Assembly: GCA_003508835.1 (NCBI GenBank)
Contig: PUFA01000144.1
Span: 1,178,001-1,242,000, forward strand
Length of the DNA stretch: 64,000 bases
From: Eonycteris spelaea
Lineage: Eukaryota > Chordata > Mammalia > Chiroptera > Pteropodidae
Reading direction: 5' to 3'
Of this stretch, positions 26,196 to 38,420 are shown one piece after another. The position numbers were made by a program, and so were the translations under genes. The notes below the pieces were generated by a model that saw nothing but the letters and a program-made list of their open reading frames with translations, had not been told where the DNA came from and did no database searches. Each line of letters opens with the position of its first letter. Position 1 is the stretch's first letter.

Positions 26196-27469
26196 TTATT
26201 TTCTTATACATCCAAAATATTCTTAATGATCCTTGTTTCTCCTGCTGTGTGGGCTTTGCATATTGCTCTCTTCTTATTAAAAAAAAAAAAATCCCAGCAT
26301 ATTTTTTTCTCGAACCCTTCAAAGAAAATCAGTTTCTTGAGAGAAAATTTCCCCTTAGTACCAGCATCAGTTTGGCTTTTCCAGAAGATGCCGGGATTCT
26401 TTCTTTGTCTCATTAGTACCTACCTTGGAACTCCTCCAGTCCTCTCCTTGGATGCCACCTCCAGGAACTCAACTAGTTCTAAGGAGGCAACTGCATCTAT
26501 AAACAAAAGGTTGGACTCTATAAGAACTTTTTCAAACTGAGATTAAGGACAGGTAAGGACAAACTCATAAGACTCAGAGACCCGTGTGTGTGTGGATACA
26601 GGATATTCAGACCTGTTACATATAGCCAGATGACCATATAATTTACCAACACACTGGGACACTTCTGAAAGTGAAAAGGGACACGAAAATTGTTTTAGAA
26701 TTAAGTCGATTTAGAAATATTTATTAATCAACAAATTGGTCTTATTGCATTGGCAGATCTGCAAAAGAGTTTTATTCAAAACTTTTTCAAAAAAAAATTC
26801 ATCAAAAATCTTAAATATACATGTATAATAATAAATCAAAAATTTAAATTCCATTATAGATTTAAAAAATAATAATAGCACAAGCAGAATATTTATTTTT
26901 ATACATATTTTTGTATTTTAATCAATTTCTTAGCCACATCTCTGCCTTGTTCTGTGACACTAGTATTTTAATGAAGAATATATTTTTTCCAATATAGTCT
27001 TATTTTTAATTTTTTAAATAAAATCACCTCCAGTCTTCTTTAAAATTGCCATCATGGTTAATCACTTTGAAATTATTTGTATTTTCATCTGGCCCTTCTC
27101 TTTAGAATATATTATTAATAGAGAAATACTCTATCTGAAGATGCTGATTTATACAATAAGCTTTGCTCCACTAAATGGAGGCGATTCCCAAATCTGTTTT
27201 GTATTGAAATAGAACAGTATGTCAATGCAAATACTGACAGTCTGTTTCTTTAACAAATGTTTTTACAAAACAAACTTATCAAATATATGTTATCTTCATT
27301 TATGAGCTCTTGAGTCTTTTAGCAAAGTGTTTTAGATTCTGTGAAAAATTGTAGGCCTACTCAATTTTATTCCATTCTAGTACAGGATATAAAGCTATTC
27401 AATTAGAAATAGGAGGTTGCTCAAAAGATTCTTCTCTGAGGGATCAAAAGTTATAAGTTATACAGAAAA

Positions 27470-30400
27470 CTATTTAAAGATGGTGATTTTTAGTCTTCTA
27501 TCAGCAATTATGTTAATATAAGTGGGTTAAAATCCTTAATCAAAAGATATAGATTGGCTGAATGGATAAGAAAACAGGATCCAACCATATACTATTTATA
27601 AGATACTAATTTTAGACCTAATGTCATGCATAGTTTGAAAGCAAAAGAATGGAAAAAAGATATTAAAATAGTAACCAAAAGAAAGCAAGGGTGACTGTAC
27701 TGATATTAGACAAAATAGACTTTAGATCTAATACTATTATAAGACACAAAGAATGATAGTATATGATGATAAAATTGTGAATTCATCAAGAGGATATAAA
27801 AATTTTAAATTTATAAGCACCACAAATCACCTTCTAAATATATATAGCAAATGCTGATAGAATTGAAAGAAAAAATAGACCAACCTACAGAATAGTAGTA
27901 GATTTTAATACCCCACTTTTAATAAATGATAGAATAACTTGATAGAAGATAAATAAGAAATTAAAAGACCTGAAGAACACTATAGACCTATTAGACCTAA
28001 CAGACAGTACAGAACACTTCACCCAATGATAATAAGATACACATTTTCTTAGATACGCATGGGACATTTTCTAGAATCAACCACATATTAGACCACAAAA
28101 TAAGTATTGATAAATTTAAAGAGATTGATATCATACAAAAATATCTTTTTTGATCACAATAGAAAAAACTAGAAATTAATAGGAGAAGGAAAACAAAAAA
28201 GTCTTCACATATGTGAAAATTAATCAACATAATCTTAAACAACCAATGAGATAAAAAAGAAATCAAAAGAGAAATTAGAAAATATATTGACACAAATGAA
28301 AATGAAACAAAACATCCTTATAAGATGCAGCCAAAGCAATGTTGAGTGAAAATTATAGCTATTAATACATTTAAAAAGAAGAAAGATTGCAAAATTAATA
28401 ATCTACTATTATACCTTAAGGAAGAGAATAGAGGAAGAAATCAAAGCCCAAAGCTAGCAGAAAGAAGGAAATAATTAAACTAGAGCAAAGATAAATGAAA
28501 TGGAGAATAGAAAAACAATAGAGAAAAACCAAAAACTGGTTCTTTGAAAAAAATAACAAAATTAACAAACTTTTAGCTAGATGAACTGAGGAAAAACTAG
28601 GAGATCCAACTAAGAAAAAAACTCAAACTAAAGGGGAAAAGAAGACATACGACTGATTTTATAGAAATAAAAAGATTGTGATAGACTAATATGAACAATT
28701 GAACAGCAACAAATTGAATAACCTAGATGAAATGGACAAATTTCTAGAAATACAGAACTTACCAAGAGGGAATCATGAAGAAATAGAAAATCTGAGCAGA
28801 CCTATAATTAGAAAAGAGATTGAATCAGTAATGAAAAGCTTCTCAAAAACAACAAAAAGCCTAGGACCAGATGGCTTCACTGATGAATTCTTTTTAACAT
28901 AGAATTGCAAGTCCTAGATAGAGTGATCAGGCAAGAAAAAGAAATAAATAGCATCCAAGTTGGAAAGAAACAAAATTTCCCCTGCAGATGCCATGATTTA
29001 ATAGGCAGAAAACCTTAAAGATTCCACAAAAAACAACTGTTAGAACAATGAAACAAATTCAGCAAAGTTGCAGGATACAAAAATCAGTTGCATTTCTATA
29101 TACTTATCATGAACAATCTGAAAAGGAAATTAAAAACAGTTCCATTCACAATAGCATCAAAAAGAATAAAATACTTTGAAATAAACTTAACCAAAGAGGT
29201 GAAAGACTATTACACTGAAAATTACAAAATGTTGCTTAAAAAAAAATTAAAGAAAACACAAACAAATGGAAGACATCCTATATTCATGGATTGGAACTTA
29301 ATGTTCTTAAGATGTCAGTACTACACAAAGCAATCTACAGATTTAATGCAATCCCCATAAAACTCCAATGTCATTTTTTTTCAGAAATAGAAAAATACAT
29401 TCTAAAATTTATATGGAATTTCAAGGAATCCTGAATAACCAAAACAACCTTGAAGAATAACAAAGTTGGAAGTCTCACCCTCCTGATTTCAAAACTTATT
29501 ACAAAGCTACAGTAATCTTAATTGTAGTACTTAGCCAAGACACATATAGACAAAAAGAATATACTTGAGAGCCTAGAAATAAACCCTTGCAAAATGGTCA
29601 TTTGATTTTCAACAACAGTGCCAAGACTGTTCAATAGGGTAAAAGACAATCTTTTCATCAAATGCTGTTAGGAAAACTGAATGCCCACATCCAAAAGAAT
29701 GAAATTGGACCCTTACTTTATATCATTTACACAAAATTAGCTCAAAGTAGATTAAAGACTTAAAGAAGGTATATGTGCTACACATTACTAATCATTAGAG
29801 AAATCCAAATCAAAATTGCAATGAAATATCACCTTGTAACTATTAGGATAGGCTACTTTCAACAAACAAACAAGCAAACAAACAAAAAGTGGTGGTTAGG
29901 TAATGGAGAAATCGAAACTTGTACACTGCTGGTGGGAATGTAAAATGGTGCAGCCACTGTTGAAAACATTATACGGTTTCTCAAATAAATTAAAAGCAGG
30001 ATTACCATATGATCCAGGAATTTCACTTCTGTGCATATACCCTAAGGATTTGAAAACTAGGTCTCAAAAAGAGATATTTGTTACCCATGTTCATAGCAGT
30101 ATTATTCACAATAATAAAAAGGTGGAAGAAACCCAAATATCCATTGACAGAAAAATAGATAGCCAAAATGTGATATACATATATTTATACACACAATGAA
30201 ATATTATTATATATAATAATATTAAAATAGAAGGAAATTCTGACACATGCTACAATGTATATGAACCTTGAAGACATTGTGTTAAGAGGGATAAGTCAGT
30301 CACAAAAAGACAAATACTATATGATTCTACTGTATGATAATACTGTATGGGTAGCAGTTAAATTTGTAGAGAAAGAAACTAGGAAGGTGGTTGCCTGCAG

Positions 30401-30575
30401 CTGTGGAGACAGGGAAAGTCGTTGTTTTATGAGTATAGAGTTTCAATTTTGCAAGATAAAAAAGTTCTGAAGATTGGTTGCAAAACAATGTGAATACTTA
30501 GTATTACTGAACTGTACACTTAAAAATGGTTAAGGTGATAAATAGTATATGTATCATACCACAATTAAAAAAAAT
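27470..30575 (+). repeat. L1M element: ORF2 endonuclease-to-RT remnant, internal deletion, and 3' end
   Basis: About 3.1 kb of + oriented L1. From 27540 to 28900 the text follows L1 ORF2 from the endonuclease region to the start of reverse transcriptase; for example the frame at 28699-28902 ends SLGPDGFTDEFF, the conserved P-G-P-D-G-F-T motif with changes. After about 28900 it jumps to the ORF2 C-terminal region, so the catalytic RT centre is deleted. From 29800 to 30575 it carries the ORF2 end and a 3' UTR with 'gaactgtacacttaaaaatggttaaggtg'. Frameshifts and stops are numerous; it cannot be active. It breaks into several short frames that should not be annotated as genes. Confidence 0.88.
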
Positions 30576-31203
30576 AAATTATGCTCACAAGTAGAGATAT
30601 TCCAAAGTACAAGAGAGACTATCAGTTAAAACTCTCACTTAGTTTTTCCAGATCCTCTAGCATTTATAGGGATAAATTTCAATGTCTCTGTTTACAAGCT
30701 TTGTTTTCAATAATTGTAATTTTCTAAAAGCTTTAAAGCTTAAATTGTTTTTCTGTTGTGGTGATTGAATACTTTAATTAAATATTTTAAATTTTTTATG
30801 CTCAAAATGCAGCAAAATTTTAAAGGACCTTTAAAAAGTTTAATAGTATTATTAGACACTTTAATTGACAAAGTTATTCTTCAAAGGCATAAACATTTCT
30901 AAAATCTGATTGATAACAGAGAGTAAAGAGAGAGAGCACATTCTGCTAAGCTAAAGAGTTTCCTTTGGTATTTAACAATACATTAATTTTTAAAAAATTT
31001 GTGTTATTATATGTAAACATAATATTTATACATGTTGACAACTATAGTTTCTGTGCGGTTTTGTAGGATATTGAAAATTTGAGTATAATTATGAATTATG
31101 TGTGCAACAAAACTAATTCTAGAGACTTGTGCTTCATGTGTTTCTTAATTTAAGAAACTTCATTCATTAATTATTAATTTTAATTGAAATTAAGATTATA
31201 AAT

Positions 31204-31224
31204 ATACACACACATACACACACC
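31204..31224. repeat. Interrupted CA microsatellite
   Basis: CA units interrupted by TA. A second CA-rich run lies at about 31496-31522. Read directly. Confidence 0.9.
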
Positions 31225-31914
31225 AAATAATTTTATTATCAATGTTGAACTTATTACTTGAATTTATAATAGCATTTCCTATAATGTGAAATGTTTGCCT
31301 TTGCCAGAAGGAACTTCCAAAAGCCTTACTATGATTTTAGGAGAGTTGGAAAAAGAATGACCATGCCATGATTAGAATCAGCTCAACTGACTTTCAAATA
31401 GAATCATTTGATAATACTAACATAAAGTGTTCATGTAAAATTTTTCTTTCATAAATGGAGCCAATATACTAATAGCTATGGCTTCCTTTGTTTGCACACA
31501 CAGACACGCACACACATACACAAATAACAACAACTAACACTCTGATTTAAAGCAGAGTTAAATGAGCTTAGGAGAATGATCATTCGATCTCAGTGAAAAG
31601 TATACTTCACAGAGTGATAAATAAATGTACCTTCTGCCATTGCGCATGGCATATTAGGCACAGTCTTCTTTATGTAACTTCTAACTCTTGTAGATGCTGA
31701 TGTTTTTCTAGCTGATATGTATTTTACTGTTCTCATGTGGTCAGTGATATGACTATGACCCCCATAGCGGATATTTATCATCAACTTCCCTTTAAAAAAT
31801 GAAAATTAGTACTAGTACCTTCCCCTCTATAAGTTCATTGCTACCAAGAGGTTTTACTGAAAAACAAAAAGCACTTCCAAAGCATATTGTAAAATCTTAA
31901 AATTTTATATTTTT

Positions 31915-32335
31915 CTGATGTCTCAACATGACTACAAACAAGCTGTGAGCACCCTGCCCAGGTGACCAGGTGCAGTGCACCAGTGTGACAAGTCTAGTCT
32001 CTGCCACAAATCCCCTTCTTTTCCTTCCTGACTGTGATCTAGTGGCATTCAATTGCACCAATGAAATCCCTTCCTGCCTTTTGCTTGTGTACTTCACCTT
32101 GACCTCCAATAAAGGCATAAAGGCGCTCGTTTCCAGGCCCTCACTCTCTCTTGGCTCCCTGCCTGTTTGGGTGAGCCCACTCCCTTGGTGCTCCTCCCAG
32201 GTGGCCTCCTGCATGGCACCCTGTGCCTCTCCCTCTTCTAGGACCTGTGAGTATAGTAAATCGTTTTCACTTTCATATATCTCTCCACGGTGTTATTTTG
32301 TGTCTGTACCAGACTGATCATCAAAAATTCCCATT
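31915..32335 (+). mobile_element. Candidate solo LTR of an endogenous retrovirus
   Basis: The segment has the composition of the 3' part of a gammaretrovirus-like LTR. An AATAAA lies near 32108, followed by a C/T-rich segment ('cctcactctctcttggctccctgcc'), then 'gacctgtgagtatagtaaatcg' and a T-rich end with 'tgtgtctgtacc'. I cannot name the family, and no clear target-site duplication was found. No retroviral genes flank it. It also carries open frames on both strands, which I take as non-coding. Confidence 0.35.
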
Positions 32336-32819
32336 TTAGGTAACATAATTCTTCTTAAAACACACAGATATTAAAATAAACACATAGATCTAGATTTACA
32401 CCACATCTAAAGTGTTGAAACCACTGTAGCACAAGAATGCAGACCCCTCTGTCCCCACACCTATCCTATTATTTCCCATGTTCCCCAGGGCCCATGTGTC
32501 AGCTGATGGCTGGGAGCTTGGAACATTCTTGGAGGCCACAGCATTTGGGCCATGGCACAACTGGCTAGCAAGTAGCCAGCATAAACCGAAGCCTTCCGCT
32601 CCCATTAGAAGACCTGAAGGAGTCAGATGAACCTCAAATCTAGTTTTATCTGCCCCTGGAGGTTTCACCTAGTTACACTGCCTTCCGGGCAGACATTTGC
32701 ATTTGCAACCCCTGGTTCAAAAATGTTTTTGCCGTCCAGCTTTGGTAAGGTGGATTTTTGTTTATACTTCTTAGCTTTCTCTAAAGGGCTTTTTTTTTTG
32801 TGGCAATATGTTATATAGT

Positions 32820-33110
32820 TTTATTTTTATTTATTTTATTTTTATTATGGAAATATATTTGACATGTAACATTATGTAAATTTAAGGTATATGACAATTT
32901 CATTTGATACATTTATATATTGTAAAAGGATTGCTATTGTAGTGATAATTAGCACCTCTATTATAATTATCCTGTCTTTTAAGTAGTTGGAATAATTTAG
33001 TTTTAGCTTTTAGCAAATTTGATGACTATAATACAATATTGCTATCTATATTCTCTGATATATACATATTGCATTATATCTCTAGGGCTTATTTACTAAT
33101 TGTTGTATCT
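32820..33110 (-). repeat. L1 3' UTR, antisense
   Basis: T-rich start, then 'acatgtaacattatgtaaatttaaggtatatgacaatttcatttgatacatttatatattgtaaaaggattgctattgtagtgataattagcacctc', which matches the reverse L1 3' UTR. Confidence 0.72.
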
Positions 33111-34009
33111 AGATGATTTCAAATGCCTCTACCATGCATCCACTTACTTTCTCAAGTACCTCTCAGAAAAGTCCTGCTCCCCTTCCTGCAGTATCAGTTG
33201 GAGGTACAGAAAATAAATGGCAGCACAGGAACTTGGACCCAGATAGTCTGGTTCCAAGGCTCGTGCTCTGTGCACGACTCCATGCTGCCCCTTTTTGTAC
33301 CCAAGAACTGGTAAGACTACAGATGACGGAGGAGTATAACAGCAGCTGTTTGTTGAGAGTGGCCAGGTCCTGTGGTAAGCATTTTAGGTTCCAAAGCACT
33401 TCAAAGTTTCAAATTTGTTGTTTTAGGCTTCTAAGTGTGGATAATTTTCATGTAGCAATCAATAATTAAGATAATTCATATTGAATTTGATTCCTTTTAC
33501 CAACTCCCCAGCCTTATTCAGCTTCCATTGCTGCCCAAGAAACTGACCCAGAAAGCCCTGGTGATTCATGGGGATCTGTGTATTCAAGATCCCATGAGAG
33601 TCAGAGTTCTCTTTTTAAATTCATAAACGGAAATGTTGATTTTATTCTTTGGTCTCACATGCTTGACTAGTATGAGTCCACTCCTAGCAGATAGATCAGC
33701 CCTCATGTGGCCACAAAGTCAGATTGCTGAGCCTGTGAGGCTTCAGGCTCTACCCTGAGGGTGGTGGATTCAGGAAGTTAGTGACTGCCCCGGAGGTAAG
33801 AGAGCCTTCAGGCCATTCCTTTGGCGAATGCACCTGCTTTCTCATACAACATTTTTAAACGTGGTTACCTGGGAGTAAGAGGAGCCTAACTCACAGGGTA
33901 CTTTGGATCCACAGAGCCTCATGTCTTGTTTGTCCTCTGTTTTTAAGTTTCAGTAGAAACTGAAAGAGGTTGAGGTGGTGGTTAAAAGAAAACAAACACT
34001 TATAGGTGT

Positions 34010-34370
34010 ATTAATTATCGGTTGTCGCATAAAATTACCCAAAACAAAAAGCACTTATTTCTCAGAAATCAAGCATAGCTTAGCTGAGGGCCTCTGGATT
34101 AAGATCTCTTACTAGACTGCAAAGAGTCATGTGGGGCTGTGGTTATCTCAGCCCTGGACTGGGATGGATCCACTTCCGTGCTCATTCACGTGGCTGGTGG
34201 CAGGCCTTACATCTTCACTGGCTGTTGGCCAGAGACATCAGTTCCTTGCCACCTGAGTCTTTCCATAGGGCAGCTCATAACATGGCAACTTGCTGAAGCT
34301 ACATCAAACAAGAGCATGAGAGTGTGCCCAAGACAGAGTGGATGGTGTGTTTCTGGATGACGTTGAGTTT
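34010..34370 (+). repeat. Old interspersed repeat, class not determined (copy 1)
   Basis: Starts 'gtattaattatcggttgtcgcataaaattacccaaaac' and continues with 'cagccctggactgggatggatcc', similar in plan to the copy at 35695-36110. It is a familiar ancient mammalian repeat type whose family I cannot fix without a library. Confidence 0.5.
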
Positions 34371-34384
34371 TGTAAACATGTTAG

Positions 34385-34522
34385 CGGTCCACAAATTAAA
34401 TTATAAATATAGTGCATTCCGACTAAAGGTCTGAATAGAATTCCCTTGCTGAATTTGACAAACCGATTCTAAAATTCATCTGCAAGAATAGGCATGACAA
34501 TTTTGAAAAAGAGCAAAAAGGA
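34385..34522 (+). repeat. L1 ORF2 fragment
   Basis: 'tgacaaaccgattctaaaattcatctgcaagaataggcatgacaattttgaaaaagagcaaaaagg' matches the C-terminal part of L1 ORF2. Confidence 0.6.
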
Positions 34523-34524
34523 TT

Positions 34525-34765
34525 GTGGTAGGCAGCTTTTAAGGTGGCCCCCAGGATCCCTGCCTCCTGGTATTCATGCCCTGTGTGCTCCCCTCCCCTT
34601 GAGCATGGGCTGGTCCTAGTGTCTCACTTCTAATAAGTAGAATATTTATTAGAAATATTGCTATGTCCCTTCTGATATTGGTTTAAAATGACTGTGGCTC
34701 TGTCTTGGGCACACTCTTGTGCTTTCATTTGATGTAGACCAAATATTACGGCTTACCTTCTTTGC
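34525..34765 (+). mobile_element. MLT1-type LTR (ERVL-MaLR), partial
   Basis: 'tgtggtaggcagcttttaaggtggcccccaggatccctgcctcctggtattcatgccctgtg' is the start of an MLT1 LTR. It is non-coding and truncated at its 3' side. Confidence 0.75.
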
Positions 34766-35161
34766 CAGGGGCCACGGGCCCCTATTGTAATGGTTCTTGC
34801 TTTGAGAAGAGTGGATGATTCATGGCATGGTATGTGTTTGTCTACAAAGCTTATAACTTCTGGACCCAGAATGGTAATTCAGATGTTTTGATTTGTCCTA
34901 TTTCATACTACCATTTTAGTGGTCAGTGATTTGAGAAAGCAGCCAAACAAACAGGATAATTAACTAGTTACTGCTGGGAAGGTAAAAAACAATTTTAATA
35001 ATCTTACACAATCAAACCACTCATGAACCTTATTTAGCATTACCAAAACAAAATTTCAAAGGCTGAAATCTCTGAAGAAAATAAACATAAGTGGTAGGGG
35101 TAAGCTGTAATGTTTGGTCTCTGGCCTTCTTCTGTTTTAAGGAGTACAAGTATAAAAGGAG

Positions 35162-35611
35162 GTGTTATGGATTGAACTGTGCTCCCCACCCCCTTCATAT
35201 GTTGAAGTACTAATTCCCAGTACCTCAGAATGTGACTTTATTGGGAAATAGGACCATCACAGATGTAATCACTTAAGATGGAGTCATACTGGAGTAGAGG
35301 AGCCCCTAGTTGATTTAACTGATGTCCTTATAAAAAAATTTAATGCCCTTTTAAAAAATTTGGGCACAAACAAACACACAGGGAGAAGGCCAGGTGAAGA
35401 TGAAGAGAGAAATTGGGTTAATGCTTCACAAGCCAAGGAATGTCAAAGATTGCCAGTAATCTACCAAAAGTAGGAAGAAACATGAAACAGATGGTTCCTC
35501 AGAGCTCTCAGCAAGAACCAGCTCTAACTACGCCTTGGCCTCTGACTTCTGTAAGACGATAAAACTCAGTATGTTGTACTTTGTTATAAGCAGCCCTAGC
35601 AAAGTAATACA
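35162..35611 (+). mobile_element. MST/MLT1A-type LTR (ERVL-MaLR)
   Basis: Begins TGTTATGGATTGAACTGTG and passes through 'gttgaagtactaattcccagtacctcagaatgtgac', 'aagccaaggaatgtcaaagattgccag' and 'ttgttataagcagccctagcaaagtaataca'. This is a near full-length solo LTR with no internal retroviral sequence next to it. Confidence 0.85.
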
Positions 35612-35694
35612 GCTTTGGAGCCAGATGGTATCTCTAGGACTATCCCTAAATACTCCTGCATTTCCTGAATCTAGTCTTTGTAAACCATTACAGG

Positions 35695-36110
35695 CTGTAT
35701 TAGTTAGCCTTTGCTGTAATAATGGTGCATTACTAACAACCCCAAAACTCAGAAGCTAAAATCACAAACATTTCTATTTTGCTCATGGGTCCGTGGCTGT
35801 GGCTCTGCTTAATGCTGCTGCGCTGGGCTAGACTTGGTGCCAGTATATGGTGAAGAATCACGTCTGCTCCGTTGTCTCATTTTGGGAGCAAGACTAAAGG
35901 GGCAGCCACTTCTGAGACATGTTGTTTACAGGTGGAAGGCCTGTTAGCTCAGAAGATCAAGCCAAACCAGACAAGTGGTGTTATGGAGTATATTCACTCA
36001 CATTCCATGGGCCAAAGTAAGTCATCAGACCAAGGCCAAAGTCAGTGAGGAGGAGTGGAGCTAGTGGAATTAGGAAAGTATACTCTACCTATAGACTTGC
36101 ATAAATAAAT
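35695..36110 (+). repeat. Old interspersed repeat, class not determined (copy 2)
   Basis: 'tgtattagttagcctttgctgtaataatgg..aacaaccccaaaactcagaagctaaaatcacaaacatttc' and 'cattccatgggccaaagtaagtcatcagaccaaggcc' identify a known type of ancient repeat; compare 34010-34370. Confidence 0.6.
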
Positions 36111-36254
36111 AATTACTGACAAATTATACAGTCACTGTACAAGTCTTATGGCTTAAAAGGAGACTCCCTCACCCCCCTTTTTATTTGCAAGACATGTATA
36201 TACATTGAATAAATAACTGATTGTATTTATAATAAACTCTAGCAGAAATTTTCT

Positions 36255-36415
36255 GAATAATCATATTGCTTTTGTGCAGTGTTAGGTAAGCTATTTCTTT
36301 TTCCTGAAATGCCCTCCCTACCTTGCTCTCCCTTTTCTCCTTTCAAAATCTGCTTTGCTTGGCATTGGGCTTTGCATACATCAAGCAGTCAATAAATGGT
36401 TGTTACATTTATTGT
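36255..36415 (+). repeat. L2-type 3' end
   Basis: 'cctgaaatgccctccctaccttgctctcccttttctcctttcaaaatctgctttgc' followed by 'cagtcaataaatggttgtt' fits an L2 or related LINE 3' end. Confidence 0.65.
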
Positions 36416-36999
36416 TGAATTTAACCTTTTCTTCTTGACGTGACTTCTTAAAAATACAGCCTTTCACAGAGCAGGCATTTAAAAAAAATGACTGAATTGA
36501 GTTGAGGGGAGGAAAAAGAACAGCTCTTCGAAAAAATTGTTGATTAGAGACCCAGATAACCTTCAAGGATTACAAACAAGAAAACATAACAGCATTCTAC
36601 TGAGATTTTCTGACATCTTTAAGAGCCAATAAGTTAGACCCAAATTAATTAAGGTCTATGTTTTTTTTATTCAGTACTTTTTGAGCTTAATTCTCTCACT
36701 ACTTTTATTTGGTATCTTTTCTAGGAAAGACAAGAAAATCTTAACCCATTTTATTCTCTTGCTAACTAGAACTTCCAGGAGTGAATCCCAGGAGTGCGTA
36801 TAATAAAAATGTTGTTCAGTTGATTCTGATGCACAACTCATATTAAAAATCATCTTTTAGAGGTAACACAATCAAACCTTAATAAGTCTCTTAATCCCCC
36901 CAAGTAAACCTGAGAGTTGGGAGGTCGTGTACAGTCCTATATCTGGCCCTGTTCTCTACATCGATGTGTCATCTGTCTCAAAATGGGAAGGGCATACAT

Positions 37000-37195
37000 T
37001 TTAAGTTCTGGGAACATAAGTTTGAATCCTAGCTCTGCCGTTTATTACCTGTGTGACTTCAGAACATTACTAAAAGATTTTTTTTTCCAGTATAAAATAG
37101 AATTAATGATAAGACCTATCTCAGAAAGTTGTGAGGATTAAGTGGATAATGTATACACAGTATTGGCATGTGCTAGGTGCTCAATGAACATTTGC
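37000..37195 (+). repeat. MIR SINE
   Basis: 'taagtttgaatcctagctctgccgtttattacctgtgtgacttc' and 'tcagaaagttgtgaggattaagtggataatg..gctaggtgctcaatgaac' are clear sense MIR landmarks. Confidence 0.85.
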
Positions 37196-37499
37196 TCCCT
37201 TCTCTGTTGGGGCACGGTGTCTGGACCCAGAGAATGACAGGGCCATAGAGGGAGAGAGCTCTGCAGAAAAACCTAGATTCTCTCTTTGGTAGTCAATCTC
37301 CACCATTTCCATAAATAACTTGTGCACCTCAGACAAAGCCAATGTGTGTACAGTAAAATCTTGACTGTGAGTCCTGTGGCTCATTGAGAATCATTTAATG
37401 ATTATTGTTGTTATTTTTAATCTGAAAAGTCTGTAGAGCTAGGGGTGTGAAACAATAAATAAAAGATAACGAGCTGATTACTCAAATTGCTGACCTTTG

Positions 37500-38420
37500 A
37501 ATAGTTGGCTTTTTGTTTTCCATAGATGTACTTTATAGAGTTGAGAAAGTTTCCTCTGTTCCTAGTTTGTGGAGTATTTTTAAACATCAAATTTTTTCTG
37601 CACCGATTGAGATGATCATGTGGATTTTGCTCTTTATCCTATTAATATAGTATGATTTATTGATTGATTTTCATATATTGAGCCAACATTTTAGAGATAA
37701 ATTCTCCTGGGTTGTGGTGTATAATCATGTTGTTGAATTTGGCTTGCTAATATTTTGTTGAGAATTTTGTGTCTATGTTCATAAGGGATATTGGTCTATA
37801 ATTTTTTTGGTGATATCTTTGTATGGCTTTTGTATCAGGATAATACTGGCCTCATAGAATGAGTTCCAAAGTTTTCACTCCTTTTCTATTATTTGAAAGA
37901 GTTTGAGAGGGATTGGTGTTCATTCTTCTGCAAACATTTGATAGAATTCACCAGTGAAGACTTCTGGTTCTGGGCTTTCCTTTCCTGGAAGTTTTTTGAT
38001 TATGACATCAATCTCTATATTTGTTTTAGGCTTATTCAGATAGTCTGTTTATTTAATTTTGGTAATTTGTATTTTTCTAGGAATTTGTTCAGTGTATGTG
38101 GGTTATCTAATTTTTTGGCATAAAATTTTTGTAGTGTTCCCTCATAATCCAACTTGTTTCAGTAAAATTGGTAGGAATGTATCCTCTTTCATCCCTGATT
38201 TTTTGTAATTTTAATTCCTGATTTTACTCATGTTAATAATTTCCTTCCTGATTTTAGTAATTTTCACTTTTTTTTCTTGGTCAGTCCAGCTAAAGATTTG
38301 TCAATTTTGTTGACCTTTTTCAAATACCAACTTTTATTTTATTGATTCTCAGTATTATTTTTCTATTCTTAATTTTGTTTATCGTTATTATAATCTTTAT
38401 TATTTTCTTCCTAATTTGTT
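37500..38420 (-). repeat. L1 ORF2 fragment, antisense
   Basis: 'tagagttgagaaagtttcctctgttcctagtttg', 'gagatgatcatgtggattttg', 'aggataatactggcctcatagaatgagtt' and 'tttgaaagagtttgagagggattggtg' are reverse-complement L1 ORF2 reverse-transcriptase text. The ORF2-derived short frame on the + strand at 37893-38123 is an antisense shadow. Confidence 0.85.

Noticed and set aside
28699..29360. Short + strand proteins with reverse-transcriptase-like text
   Set aside because: Fragments of a decayed L1 ORF2 with deletion and frameshifts, not a host gene.
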